A DNA stretch of 64,000 nucleotides from Loxodes magnus (taxonomy: Eukaryota > Ciliophora > Karyorelictea > Loxodida > Loxodidae): contig CAMPDV010000196.1 in NCBI GenBank assembly GCA_946699065.1, positions 124,001 to 188,000 on the forward strand, written 5' to 3'. The first letter of the stretch is position 1; each line of letters opens with the position of its first letter. A program made the position numbers and the translations under genes. This document shows, one piece after another, positions 11,540 to 22,050 of the stretch. Under the pieces are notes generated by a model. The model ran no database searches and had not been told where the DNA came from. It saw nothing but the letters and a program-made list of their open reading frames with translations.

Positions 11540-13250
11540 ATGAAAAAAGCAGGACCTGATGAAATATAAGTAGGAATAATTTTAGCAGGTGGTAAAAAAT
11601 TAATAGAAGTAACATGCAAAATGATAACTAATATGATTTAAGAGGGAATAATACCTTAGGAGATGAAATAAATAAATAAATTTGATATAGAGCGCGTACC
11701 ACTCTCGTTGGTGCGCAGCTCTTTAAAAAATGTTTCATATTGACAAAAATGTTTGTTACTGATAAAATTATCAGATACTGATAAACCTTGTTCAATACTG
11801 GTATAAGTTCAGAATACTCGTATCTTTAATACTTGTTGGAGGTTCAAGGACATGGAAGGGTTGCGTCTCATTGCATCAACAAAGCAGAGGACGACAATTG
11901 TCAATTATGGGTACTTAAATTCCCCACTTCTGATGAAGCTCGCAAAAATAATTTCCTTTTATTTCCAGAATTAAAAACTAAAGCAAGCCAGTGCCGAAGC
12001 TTGAATTAGCAGGTGTCTCGAGGCCAAGCCAAAGCAGAGGAAGACATAAAGTAGATTATGGGTACTTAGCTTCCCCAACCTCTGATGAAGATGTCCCTTG
12101 TTGTTCACCTTCGAACAAATATATGATAAATATAATAAAACATAATATTAATATACAAAAAAAGGAGGATAGATGAACCCGATGAACTGTAGACCAATCT
12201 CTTATTGAATCATGCTTTAAAAATTGTAGACGCATGAATTTCTAACAATTGTAATGGTATTTACTTAATGATGAAAGAGAATACTAATATGGTTTCAAAA
12301 AAGAAAAATCTTGCGCACTATTAATCTTTATTCTAAGAACAGTATAGGAATGATCAATGTGGAACAAAAAGATGTTTTGTGATATTTTTTGATATTAAAA
12401 AAGCCTATGACTTGTGTAAAGAAAAGATATATAATAAATCCTAAAAGATCTAAAAGTACTGGAATAGATAATTAAACCTCTAGTAAACTTCTACTGTGAA
12501 GAAGAAATTAAACTGAAAATTAATGAAAAAATGGCAAAATCATCCGCGACAACTAAAAGGGCTAAAATAGGGAAGCATAACGTCATCAAGATTATTTAGC
12601 TTGATAATAGAAAGATTTCTCCATAGCTTGGAAGATCAAAAGCTAGGAATTACGATTGACTATAAAAGTAAAGAGGATTGAACATAAGAAATGTATGCAG
12701 GATGTTTTTTATACACAAATGACCTACCCTTAATAAGTAAATGGGAATAATTAGAGGAAGTAATCGAAAATTTAACATAATGGACAGAAAAGTACAAAAT
12801 GAAATTGCAGATAAAACAAAATGAATGATATGAAAAGCAGCAGTAAATAGTAAGTTGAGAAAATATTGGAAATACTATCGAGGAGGGAAATTTAATGATC
12901 GAAAGAGTAACGACCTTTTAGTACCTAGGTCATATAATAGAAGAGAACATCAATTTTGAAAAGCACATGGAGAATAGACTAGAATCAGCATAAAAAATTT
13001 AAGCTTGAATACTGGGAAAATAAGCAATGAATAAGGGATTAGTATCATATAATGCAGGAATAATGAAAAAAATTTCGTAAGCTCAGTTTTCAGTTATGGG
13101 ACAGAAGTAATCCCATAATGCGAATAATTTGTAGAAAAATAAGTGATGGAGCAATTAGAAATAATATAGAGAAGACCTTTACAAACAATCATAGATGCCC
13201 CTTTTTAAGGGCAAAATTAAATGTTAGTATATGAACTGTTGTTTTTGAAA
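11540..13250 (+). pseudogene. LINE reverse transcriptase, split by a short element
   Basis: Before the insertion the translation gives KKAGPDEI, LAGGKKLIEV and MIQEGIIPQEMK, the usual start of a LINE reverse transcriptase. After it (from about 12160) come NPMNCRPIS, then motif A FFDIKKAYD (12386-12412), and a GLK-G-like segment near 12550. At 12694-12705 the catalytic YADD position reads YAGC, so both aspartates are lost. Thumb-like sequence follows (WTEKYKMKLQI, FQYLGHIIEENINF). Several frame changes separate these blocks. The order and motifs fit non-LTR elements of the endonuclease-bearing type. Confidence 0.82.
11661..12115 (-). mobile_element. Short non-autonomous element (SINE-like), copy B, nested in the LINE
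   Basis: Lies between the LINE segments QEGIIPQEMK and NPMNCRPIS, where intact LINEs have no gap. Read on the minus strand it ends in the shared hairpin (11687-11721) followed by a TTTATTTATTTATTT tail (about 11667-11682). Its body differs from copies A and C. It contains an internal repeat: about 65 bp at 11878-11945 recurs at 12020-12090 (shared GATTATGGGTACTTA-type core and CTCTGATGAAG). Coordinates of the 5' end are approximate. Confidence 0.7.
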
Positions 13251-14413
13251 TTTAAACATTACTCTGATAGAAAACGTTGAGATTAAGAGGTAGATTAATA
13301 GGTAACTAAGGAAAAACATTAGACAGATTAATGTACGACCTAAGTAAAGAAGAGAAATTTATATTTGAATAATATTGCATGGCAATAAAATTAGAATTAA
13401 AAATTGAGAGCAAAGATATATTTATAGATGATAGTAATAATAATTAAAAAGGGAAGAAAAACATTAATCATGTAATTTGAGTATATAGAGTATAAATAGA
13501 AGATAGAGAAAGAATGGAGTAAATATAACAACCCTACATTATAGAAAAACTTGATTTGATGAATATTTAGTAGGACCACCCTATTACCTGAGATACAATA
13601 AAAATAGAAAAGAAGAAATATGCTACATATTTAGAATAAGAACGAGATGTACTGGGAGCTAGGATTGCTTAAAAGAAAGACACTTAGTTATAGCAAGTCA
13701 ATGCTCTTTTCTAATGATTCAAGAGAAAATGAAAGGCATATCAAAGAAAAATGTTCAGAATACAAAGAAGGAAGATAAATATGTATTTGAAATCTAAGAG
13801 AATAAAAGATGATATTATAACAAGAGTAATTAAAATTGATGAGATAAAGATTATAATTTAAAAGCATTAAAAATATTTGCCAATGTTTATAATTGAAGGA
13901 AGCAATTCTTGCAGTTATAGATATCAAAAAACTCTTCTAGTTTAAAATTTAAAAATTTGATATCTAAGAGCAATTGGAGTAGAGAGATAAGGAATGGAAC
14001 TATATAATATAATTTGAAGTATGAGAAATCGAGAAATTCATTAGAACCTAAGAAGAGTAGAAAAGAACTAAAGCTGCTATGATAATAAAAGATAATTTCA
14101 AAAATATACTAGAAAAAAAGAAAAAGGATACATAGAAAAGAAAATTGAATGAAAAAAATAGGAAAAAACTATAGAGCAGGAAAAATATAAATTTTATGAG
14201 TTTTATAAAAGCTTGATTAAGAAAAAAGTTAGAAACAAAAATTGGCAATAAATCTAAGAAAAAATAAAGGAAGCTTGCAATAAAGAACTAATAAAGCGTA
14301 GACAGAAGAACAAGAGATAATGAAGTGGAAAATGATGAAGATTGTAGTTAATAAGAGAAGAGAATTTATCTGAAGGCTTACTTGAAGATATGGACATATT
14401 TTGAAATATGGAA

Positions 14414-14476
14414 AGAGCTGCGCACCAACGAAGTGCTACGCTCTCTATAATCAATTTTATTTATTTATTTATTATT
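14414..14476 (+). repeat. LINE 3' hairpin plus TTTA microsatellite tail
   Basis: The inverted halves AGAGCTGCGCAC and GTGCTACGCTCT can pair with a short loop, followed by TATAATCA and then repeated TTTA. The same module, with small changes, ends the elements at 7690, 11661 and 35513. In stringent-type LINEs such a 3' hairpin is the binding site of the reverse transcriptase. Confidence 0.75.
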
Positions 14477-14512
14477 CATAATTTATTAAAAAGAAAGATA
14501 AGTTTAAAGGTT

Positions 14513-17500
14513 TCACATTTCATTTAAAACTTTATTCTAGAAATAGGTGTTTTTCTACATTTTAGATATAAGCAGCTACTGTAGTTGTTCTATCTATCTC
14601 CATTTTTCGTTATAAGTTTTCTCTTTAGTATCGTTATTTTCTTTAACATTTTAGCTATAAATTTCGTCTTAAATTATCTTTTGAATTTAATATAATGAGT
14701 ATATTAGTTAATCTTCTCTTCGGAAATGTTCATAAGTTGTAACAATTTAGTTTAGTTTCAAGAGAAGCTCTATAACTTATTTATTAAAGAACAATTCGAA
14801 GTCTTTGTACAAAGGCTTAAAAGCATTATGCAAAACTGATGATCTGAAAAAAACTAATTATTGCTCTTTCATTAATTTTTTCCAAAGAGTTAAATTTGAG
14901 TAACATTAGATAATTCATCTATTTAATTCTTGTTTGCTTTTCTCTTAGAGTAGCATTAAATTTTATTAACTAGTAATTCATATATGTGTTTTCTTTATTA
15001 CTTCAAAAATAGAAGAGAAAGCCCTTTAGTACACTAATAAAGAAAATTATAAGTTGATTGTAAAATTTCTATCTATCTTTTAGAGCAAACTACCTTATTC
15101 AGCTATTTTCGATACACTTTTATAACTCCAAGTTTAATTCTTTATTTAATCTAAAATAATCTAAATATCTTTATTTACTTTTTCTTGAATTTAGTACTAA
15201 ACTGGGTCTGAACGAGAAAATACGATTTTCTAGATAGATCTTCCTTAAGGAATATTGTAATTTAGAGTGTTAGATGGTTAGCTTTGATTTTATATAGTTG
15301 TATTTGATTAAATAGCGTAATTAGGATTTAAGTTTTGCTGCTATTAAATATTCCATTAGGTTTACCTTTCTTAAGAAAACTTAGGATTAGTTGGCGGAAT
15401 GTTAAATTAGACTTATTATTAAGTTTTAATTTCATAATTAGCTTAAGATGTTGGTACATTTTGCATATAATTTATATTATACTATTATTATTAATTTTCA
15501 AACTGTCTCTATCTTGATTGACTATCAGATTAGTTTTACGCTTTTACTTAAATTTAATTTTAGTAAATTGCTTAGTCTTTAATTTAAGTTTAAACTTGAA
15601 AGGTATTTTAGTTGATATTAGGATTATATTAAAGTTAATAGTTTTGCTAGTTGTTTTAATTTAGGTTAAATTGTTATTGGGCAGTTATATTTGGTTGTAA
15701 TTCACATGATTTAATAGGCTATGCTTAATATTATTATTAAACTTATTTAATTGATTAATCTTAATTAAGAGGTTATATCTATTATGTGCTTATTTACTGA
15801 TTCTATACTTGAAAGGTATTTTAGTTGATATTAGGATTATATTAAAGTTAATGGTACTAATTTTTTAAGGGCTTTATTGTTATTGGATAGTTATATTTGG
15901 TTGTAGTTAAAATGCTTTAATAGGCTATGTTTAATATTATTATTAAACTTATTTAATTGATTACTCATAATTAAGAGGTTATATTTATTATGTGCTTATT
16001 TACTGATTCTATACTTGAAAGGTATTTTAGTTGATATTAGGATTATATTAAAATTAATGGTTTTACTAATTGTTTAAGTTTAGGCTTTATTGTTATTGGA
16101 TAGTTATATTTGGTTGTAGTTAAAATGCTTTAATAGGCTATGTTTAATGTTATTATTAAACTTATTTAATTGATTACTCTTAATTAAGAGGTTATATTTA
16201 TTATGTGCTTATTTACTGATTCTATACTTGAAAAAGTTGATATTAGAATTATATTAAAATTAATAGTTTTGCTAGTTATTTAAGTTTAGTCTTTACTGTT
16301 ATTGGGTAGTATTATTCTATTCTTAATTCTAATTGAGCGCTGGTTATTTGTTTAAAGTTAAAATTAGGAAGTTTAAACTAATTTTCTTATTAGGCTTGTA
16401 ATTATTTTAAGTTTAGAATCTGACAGTTTTAATTTTACTTTAATAGTTATTGGCTTAATTTTATATGTTAGTTAGCTGGATTCTGAATAGGTTATGTTTA
16501 ATACTGCTATTATTAAACTAATTTAATTGGCTAACTTGAACTAAGAGCTCTTGTTTAATTACTTTTAATGGATCAGGTCTAGTTATTAGTTATTTAATTA
16601 CTAAGGATTAGTTACTTCTTATCTTATATTAAATTATTAGTTTATTTACTATTACATTTGCTTATTTCCTTATATAGGGTTACTCTAATCTCCATATTAA
16701 TTCTAGAACTATCTATTAAGAGGTATTTAGAGGCTAGTTCTAATTTTGTTATGGTTAGCTTATAATTTCTTATTTATGAAATTAAGATTAAATATCTCTG
16801 AAAGCTCTAATTCCTTCCTATATTCAAGGATGCTCATATAATTCGTAAATATCACTGCGACTATTTTAGTCTACTACTAGTACTTTTTGTAAGAAATCCT
16901 TGGCTTATTAGGATAGTTATAATGCTTCTCAGGGTATTATCTAATTTTAAAACATCCTTTTAAGACTTGGTATCGAAGTTGCGTTATAAGGAAGAATACC
17001 TAAAAGCATTTCGTAAACAATTATTCCAAATGACCATAAATCTGCCTTAAAATCATATTTTTAACCAAATAAAATTTCAGGAGCAGAGTATAAAAGATTT
17101 CCACACATTGTAGAAGCCATTTCTCCATTTGCCAGCTTTCTTGATAATCCTAAGTCAGCTATTTTAAGAATTAATTAATTTTAGAAGTAATGAATCATTA
17201 TATTTTCAGGTTTAATATCTCTATGAAGTATAAAGTTATCTCTTAAGAACTTTAGTCCATTTAGAATTTGAGCTGAAATCAATTTAACTTGAGATTCTTA
17301 GAATGTGTTATTATTTTTTTTCATAAAGGCTCTCAGATCCCCTCCATTACAAAATTCCATTACAATGTAAAAATTATTACTAGTTACTAAAACATCAAAA
17401 AGCTAAATAATGTTAATGTGATAATTTAACTTTATCAAGTTATCTTTTTCTAAATTTAATCTAATCTGCTATTATTGATTTATCCTACTTTTACTTATTT

Positions 17501-17630
17501 ACTTTATAGCTACTCTACATTAATCTTATAAAGTTTTATCGAATATTCAAGCTGAATAAACAGACCCGAATTATCCTGAACCTATAACTTTGTCAAGCGT
17601 ATAATCACCTACTTTTTTCTATTGAGCCAT
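14513..17630 (-). pseudogene. ULK/ATG1-like protein kinase, copy 2 (decaying)
   Basis: The kinase domain starts at an ATG at 17630 and is readable to about 16800: [42 protein letters not shown] and DLWSFG, then HPWIQ at the end of the domain. The activation-segment [10 protein letters not shown] of the other copies is [10 protein letters not shown] here, losing the P+1-loop Thr-Pro. The Gln/Asn-rich tail holds four units of the 213-nt repeat. Two units each lack 7 nt (near 15855 and 16235), so the total of 3118 nt is not a multiple of three and the conserved C-terminal helix falls out of frame. It may still make a truncated kinase. The original stop (TGA, 14513-14515) is preserved. Confidence 0.8.
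15590..16310 (-). repeat. 213-bp coding minisatellite in kinase copy 2 (four units)
   Basis: The marker GATATTAGGA or its variant recurs at 15614, 15827, 16033 and 16239, giving spacings of 213, 206 and 206. Copy 3 has three units at exact 213 spacing and copy 1 has one. Confidence 0.8.
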
Positions 17631-17950
17631 TTTAAGCTATTAAATTTAAATTATAAAAAGTGAAAATAGAGGAAATAAATAGTAGTAAATTAATAAATTA
17701 ACTTATAAACTAGAAATTTAATTTTAAACTACTGTTTTATTACTTAAACTCAATATCTCTATTCATTACTAAGTCTTTAGAAGTTAGCTTCTTATTTATA
17801 ATTATTCTTATATTTTCATACTTTTTTCATTTAATGCTGCTATTGTAAACTATTTAGCTAGCTTATTTTAAGAAAATTCTTAAGCTAAAAATTTATGTTT
17901 TAAGCAGAAGTTCCTTATACTAGGAAATAAGGGATTGTATTAAGATGCTA

Positions 17951-19632
17951 TAATATCTTGCTTGATTACTTGTAAAATTATACTTAAAAAGAAAGTAAAT
18001 AAATTATTTAATTCTCATTTTCTTTTAGTGATCCTACGAAGCATTGAAACTTAAAATTCCAACTTGCAGTAAAGAGCAAAAGAGAATTAGAATGTTCTGG
18101 CTCTGCAGAAAAATGGGATACTTAAAAGAAACTGGAGATTTTCAAGAGAAAGTAAAAGGTAGATAAAATAAAATAAGTTAGTATGCTATGAGAATAATAA
18201 TACAATTCTGATATAAACTATTATAAAATAATTTTAGAGCGCTAATTTATATAAATAATGAAAGACGCAATAAACACTATTTCATATATCAGATTAATTT
18301 GATTCGAGAGAACTAATATATGAAGATGAAAAAAACAGAAACTAACAAGTATCTTAAGATAAGAAAATTAATTTCAGAAAAAAAGTAAAGAGAAACTATA
18401 GAAATAAGCTTTAAAGTTTTACTTTATTGATGTGGGAAGCCACTTTAATAAATTACATTATTATTATAAAAGAAGCAATTTATTCTACTTATTTATTTAG
18501 ATTTAGCAATGCATTTAATTTAGAAAAAGTAGAAATCATTAATTTAAGAGGTTTGATATGATAGTGAAGAAGTATATAAATGATTAACTTACTAAAATAA
18601 CTAATTTAATATATATTAGAGATAAAAAGGTAAATAACTAAATAATAATTAGATAAATATATAAAAATAAAGAAAACTAAGATATTTATATCGTTTAGAT
18701 TTAAATCACTAAGATAGAATGATGTAATAAGTAATAGGCAATTTTAATATTTCAGCTACAAGAGCAAAATTATCTAATTCTATTTATTATTAAGTAAATT
18801 GATAAAAAAATCAGAGAATTCAAGTTCTCAATTTCATTATCAAAATTTGATTTAATTCAATTGCTTAATAAATAAACAAAAATGTATATAAGTATCATAA
18901 CTGCGAATAGGAATGTATCAAGAGGAATATAAATGTCTGATTACAAAGATAAATCTAGTTCATATGTCAGCTCACTTTATTATTATAATTTAAATGAGAG
19001 AAATTTCTATAGATAAAGAATAAAAATAAAAGGGTGGTCAATTAATTATGAAATTTATAAAGTATGCTTAAAAAATAAAAAAGATGCTTATTTTGAAACT
19101 ATCAGTGAGGAAAGACTGCTAATTAGATGAAAAATAGAATTTCTCTGAATTCTTTTTACAAAAGTAGCTAAAAGATTATAATATTACATAAAGGAGAAGG
19201 TATCAACATTAAGAAGTTATAAAAATCTTTAATAAAAAGATTTTTCCCTTCATTAAAACCTTTAAATCCGTAAATATAACGAAGGTTATACCACTGGTAG
19301 AATACATTTCTAAAAATAAGCTTTTAAGAATATGATCTTTAAAATGGTAAATAAATACCTTGAATGGTTCAAAGATATTATTATAATAGTAGTTTAAAAA
19401 AAATTAAAGTTTTAAAAAGGAACATAAACAAAAGTAACTTAAAGAAGAATTTGACATAATAAAATTTTAGATTAAAGAATCTTAAAAAAAAAGATTATTT
19501 TTTAAGCTATATCAAATACTAAAATATTGTGATATTTAAAGATTGATAAAAAATGAAAATTGAAATATAATTAATGGAAAGATAGCATAAATTAAATAAA
19601 TGTAATTAGTAAAGTTTGACTACATGGATAAA
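17951..19632. other. Intergenic; possible LINE endonuclease relic at about 18740-19010
   Basis: 17951-18480 matches the region upstream of kinase copy 1 (8100-8400) in places. Between about 18740 and 19010 the plus strand gives a GNFNISATRAK segment (compare GDFN of EEP nucleases) and, in another frame, LVHMSAHFIIII (compare the SDH-containing last strand). This could be an old LINE fragment, but no reverse transcriptase motif was found. Confidence 0.3.
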
Positions 19633-20882
19633 TCAAAAAATAAAGCAGCCTCCTACCTAGTTATTATTTTTCTTAGCTTAATTTTCTTCAGGAATGCTTT
19701 TCTACTGTTCTTCTTTTGAAAATTCTACAAAAAAATCGGCATAAACTGGTTTATGATCTGAATCTTTTGTCTTGAATATAGATCCATATTCTTCAAGTTC
19801 AATTTAATTATTGTTACATTTGTACAATATTCTATCAGGTCAGGCAGGTATTCTTGCTTCCTTTCCTTTTACATCATATTCTGATGAATTTTCAAGATAT
19901 TTAAAAGTAGGTAAAAAGTTAATAGGCCCTTCTTCAAAACCAGGTGGAATTTTTTTGTTAACAGCTTCTTATATAAGCTGATCTCTTTCCAATAAGCTTT
20001 TAATTTTCCTTTAGGATATCATTTATAATACCTCTTGTAAAGTTCCGTCAATTCTATAGTTCAAATCTCCACTTAAAAAGACGCAATCTTATTTATCGCA
20101 TGCATAGGTACCCATTAATTCTTAATGAATCCTTCAGAAATCTTTCGTTCTTTTAACTGATTCATTTTAGCCATGAGGTAAATGGCAGGATATAAAGAGA
20201 AAAGATGTTTCATGAAATGTAAATGAGATCCCGACTCCACCTTTCCTACCGAAAATTCCAGTTGCTAATTAGCCAGTTCTTACATCTGCATAGATAGCTT
20301 ACTTTTAACTTCATCTCAGATACTCCTATGAACAAAAATAGCTAGATGTATAGCATTTAGAGTAGCACTTTCTTTAAGAAAATATTGCTTATTATATTTA
20401 TTAAGTGTTCGTCAGATTTTTAGTTCTCATTCTTCTTTATTTTCATAAAAAACAGATTGAAGTATACTTCTTAAGCATTCTTAAGTAGCGATAGCATAAA
20501 TATGATATTTTTCCTATAAATTAAGTATTTCAGAAATATCTTCAGGACAGTCGTTTCCATGCATATTTCAAGAGACACATTTTATTCGTAGTTTTGATTG
20601 CTTATAATGATTTAAAAGGACATTTGGTACTCTTGTTGAACGTCTTCTTATAGATGGAGATTTTGCTCGACCTTCAAACGAAGTAGACCTTGGCTTTTTT
20701 TATGTTTGGTATTACATATTCTGCTATTATTCATTTATGCACTCCTCTATATCAATTTTACATTCTTCATCAGACTCACAAAAATCAAACTTATTCTAAG
20801 CTCTAGGAGTTTTAACAGGAGAGGGTGCTTACAAAGGATGAATTATTTTAGTTTTAGGTCTATTTTATTTATTTAGCATCAT
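19633..20882 (-). CDS. Inositol polyphosphate 5-phosphatase
   Basis: Removes the 5-phosphate from inositol phosphates or phosphoinositides such as PI(4,5)P2. Two tandem ATGs open at 20882, and one 17-nt intron (20286-20302) restores frame exactly where the family motif begins. The result is 410 residues. A Ser/Arg-rich N-terminus of about 95 residues is followed by the catalytic domain: VSWNMHGND (about 97), TQEC (about 132), FGRKGGVGISF (about 203), CHLPHG (about 225), SGDLNYRIDG (about 268), RIPAWPDRIL (about 340) and SDHKPV (about 367). All catalytic blocks are present. The usual Cys of PAWCDRIL is Pro. No SAC, SH2 or membrane segment was seen. Six in-frame TGA codons encode Trp, including the Trp of PAW. 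The stop is TGA at 19633-19635. Confidence 0.92.
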
Positions 20883-21971
20883 TTTTATAAAAGAACAAGT
20901 TAAAGCAGAATTTTTTTATATTAACTAGCTTTTTTAGAAAACACTAAAAGAAATTTCTTTATAAATTAGTAGTTTATTATAAGCTTTGCTATGATAGCAG
21001 TTTATATTCTAATTTTAACTATAGTTTAGTATTTATTACCTTATTTATTCTGTTATTTCATCCTTATTTTTTATTTTTTGGCTCTTCTTTCTTTTTGCAA
21101 ATGTATTATCAATTATCTTCTTTTTGAGTCAATTTCTTTATGATGATGTCTTAAATAAATGAGTATAATAAGCTTCTTTAATAGTACTACTAAGAAAATA
21201 AATGTCTTAGCTGATTAAATTTGGATTAATTGAAATTAGAAAACTAGTTTTTATCTAGCTTATATAGTTAAACTCATTGACTCTTAATAACTTAAAGTTT
21301 TACAAGGATATAAGTATACTTAATCTCATTAACAATCAAAATGACGAATTATTATTATTATTTTTGTCTACTTTATCATTATACATATTTTCCCTTCATC
21401 TTATACTAAGCTATTTTCGAAAATAAAGCAACTAATTAAGATTGTATATTACTATTTAAGAGGAAAACTATTTAGTATATTGTTAATAAACTATAATCTG
21501 ATTGTCTTTCTTTTTATAAACTAAAAAAATTACATTAGAATACATTCTTATTGCATGTCTTTTACTTTAATTAATTTAGAAATTATTTAAAGCTTAAAAA
21601 TTAATATTTAATACTTTCATTTTTATATTTGGATTTATTGCTTTTGCATATGCTTATCTACACTTTTATACTTATAATTAAGCTTTACTTTCTTAAAGTT
21701 CGTCTTTTGAGTTTAATGCATTTATATTAAGAGACTTTAGGCTATGAACTAGACTCTTTTAAAAACTAAATCTCAGTCTTAAACAATAGAGTGATAATTT
21801 CTTATATCCTATAGTTTAAACTTATTACATCTGTATTCATTCTATATAGTAATTGTTTATCCTTAGTGGTTTTTAGAAGAATGCTTATAGAAGCTAGCAA
21901 TCAAGATACTTAGTTAGGTAAATTAGAATTAGCTTTGATTTTAAATAGTTACTGAAATAGAGTATTTAACA
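20883..21971. other. Intergenic between phosphatase promoter side and tRNA
   Basis: AT-rich, with no convincing frame on either strand. It must hold the upstream region of the phosphatase, but no motif stands out. Confidence 0.35.
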
Positions 21972-22044
21972 GCTCTTGTAGCTTAGTGGTTAAAGCGCTG
22001 GTCTTATGAGCCAGAGATCGTGAGTTCGACCCTCACCAAGAGCA
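21972..22044 (+). tRNA. tRNA-Ile (anticodon UAU)
   Basis: A complete 73-nt cloverleaf. The acceptor stem is GCTCTTG/CAAGAGC with discriminator A. The D-arm lies in TAGCTTAGTGGTTAAAGC. The anticodon stem is CTGGT/GCCAG around loop CTTATGA, placing TAT at 34-36. The variable loop is AGATC, and the T-arm GTGAG-TTCGACC-CTCAC contains the B box. It closely resembles yeast tRNA-Ile(UAU) in outline. Position 37 is G, whereas tRNAs reading codons that begin with A usually have A37. There is no intron and no encoded CCA. Confidence 0.93.
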
Positions 22045-22050
22045 TTTTTT
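22045..22050 (+). terminator. RNA polymerase III terminator of the tRNA
   Basis: Run of six T immediately after the discriminator base. Confidence 0.8.

Larger units (their letters stand above)
8400..14476 (+). mobile_element. Degenerate LINE (non-LTR retrotransposon) with endonuclease and reverse transcriptase
   Basis: About 6.1 kb including a nested short element at 11661-12115. The left edge is set where homology between the flanks of kinase copies 1 and 2 stops (about 8400); the right edge is a TTTA-repeat tail at about 14456-14474. Parts in order: a 5' region; a charged coiled-coil stretch at about 9380-10270 in the position of ORF1; an apurinic-type endonuclease (about 10290-10880); a reverse transcriptase (about 11540-13250); a 3' region with no recognised domain; and a terminal hairpin (14414-14445). 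The reading frame is broken in several places and the catalytic YADD motif is altered, so it looks dead. It sits between kinase copies 1 and 2. Confidence 0.85.
14490..17950. repeat. Left arm of a large inverted repeat
   Basis: Near-identical reverse complement of 31232-34560. A 183-bp stretch at 15335-15517 matches 33551-33733 exactly, judged by identical translation. The arms differ in length by about 130 bp, largely from the number of 213-bp units and small deletions. The arm covers all of kinase copy 2 plus about 320 bp of upstream DNA. Confidence 0.85.

Noticed and set aside
11991-12176. 61-codon plus-strand ORF
   Set aside because: Falls inside the GC-richer body of short element B; no domain.
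15335-15517. 60-codon ORF with an identical copy at 33551-33733
   Set aside because: Antisense shadow of the Gln/Asn-rich tail of kinase copies 2 and 3; identity comes from the inverted repeat.
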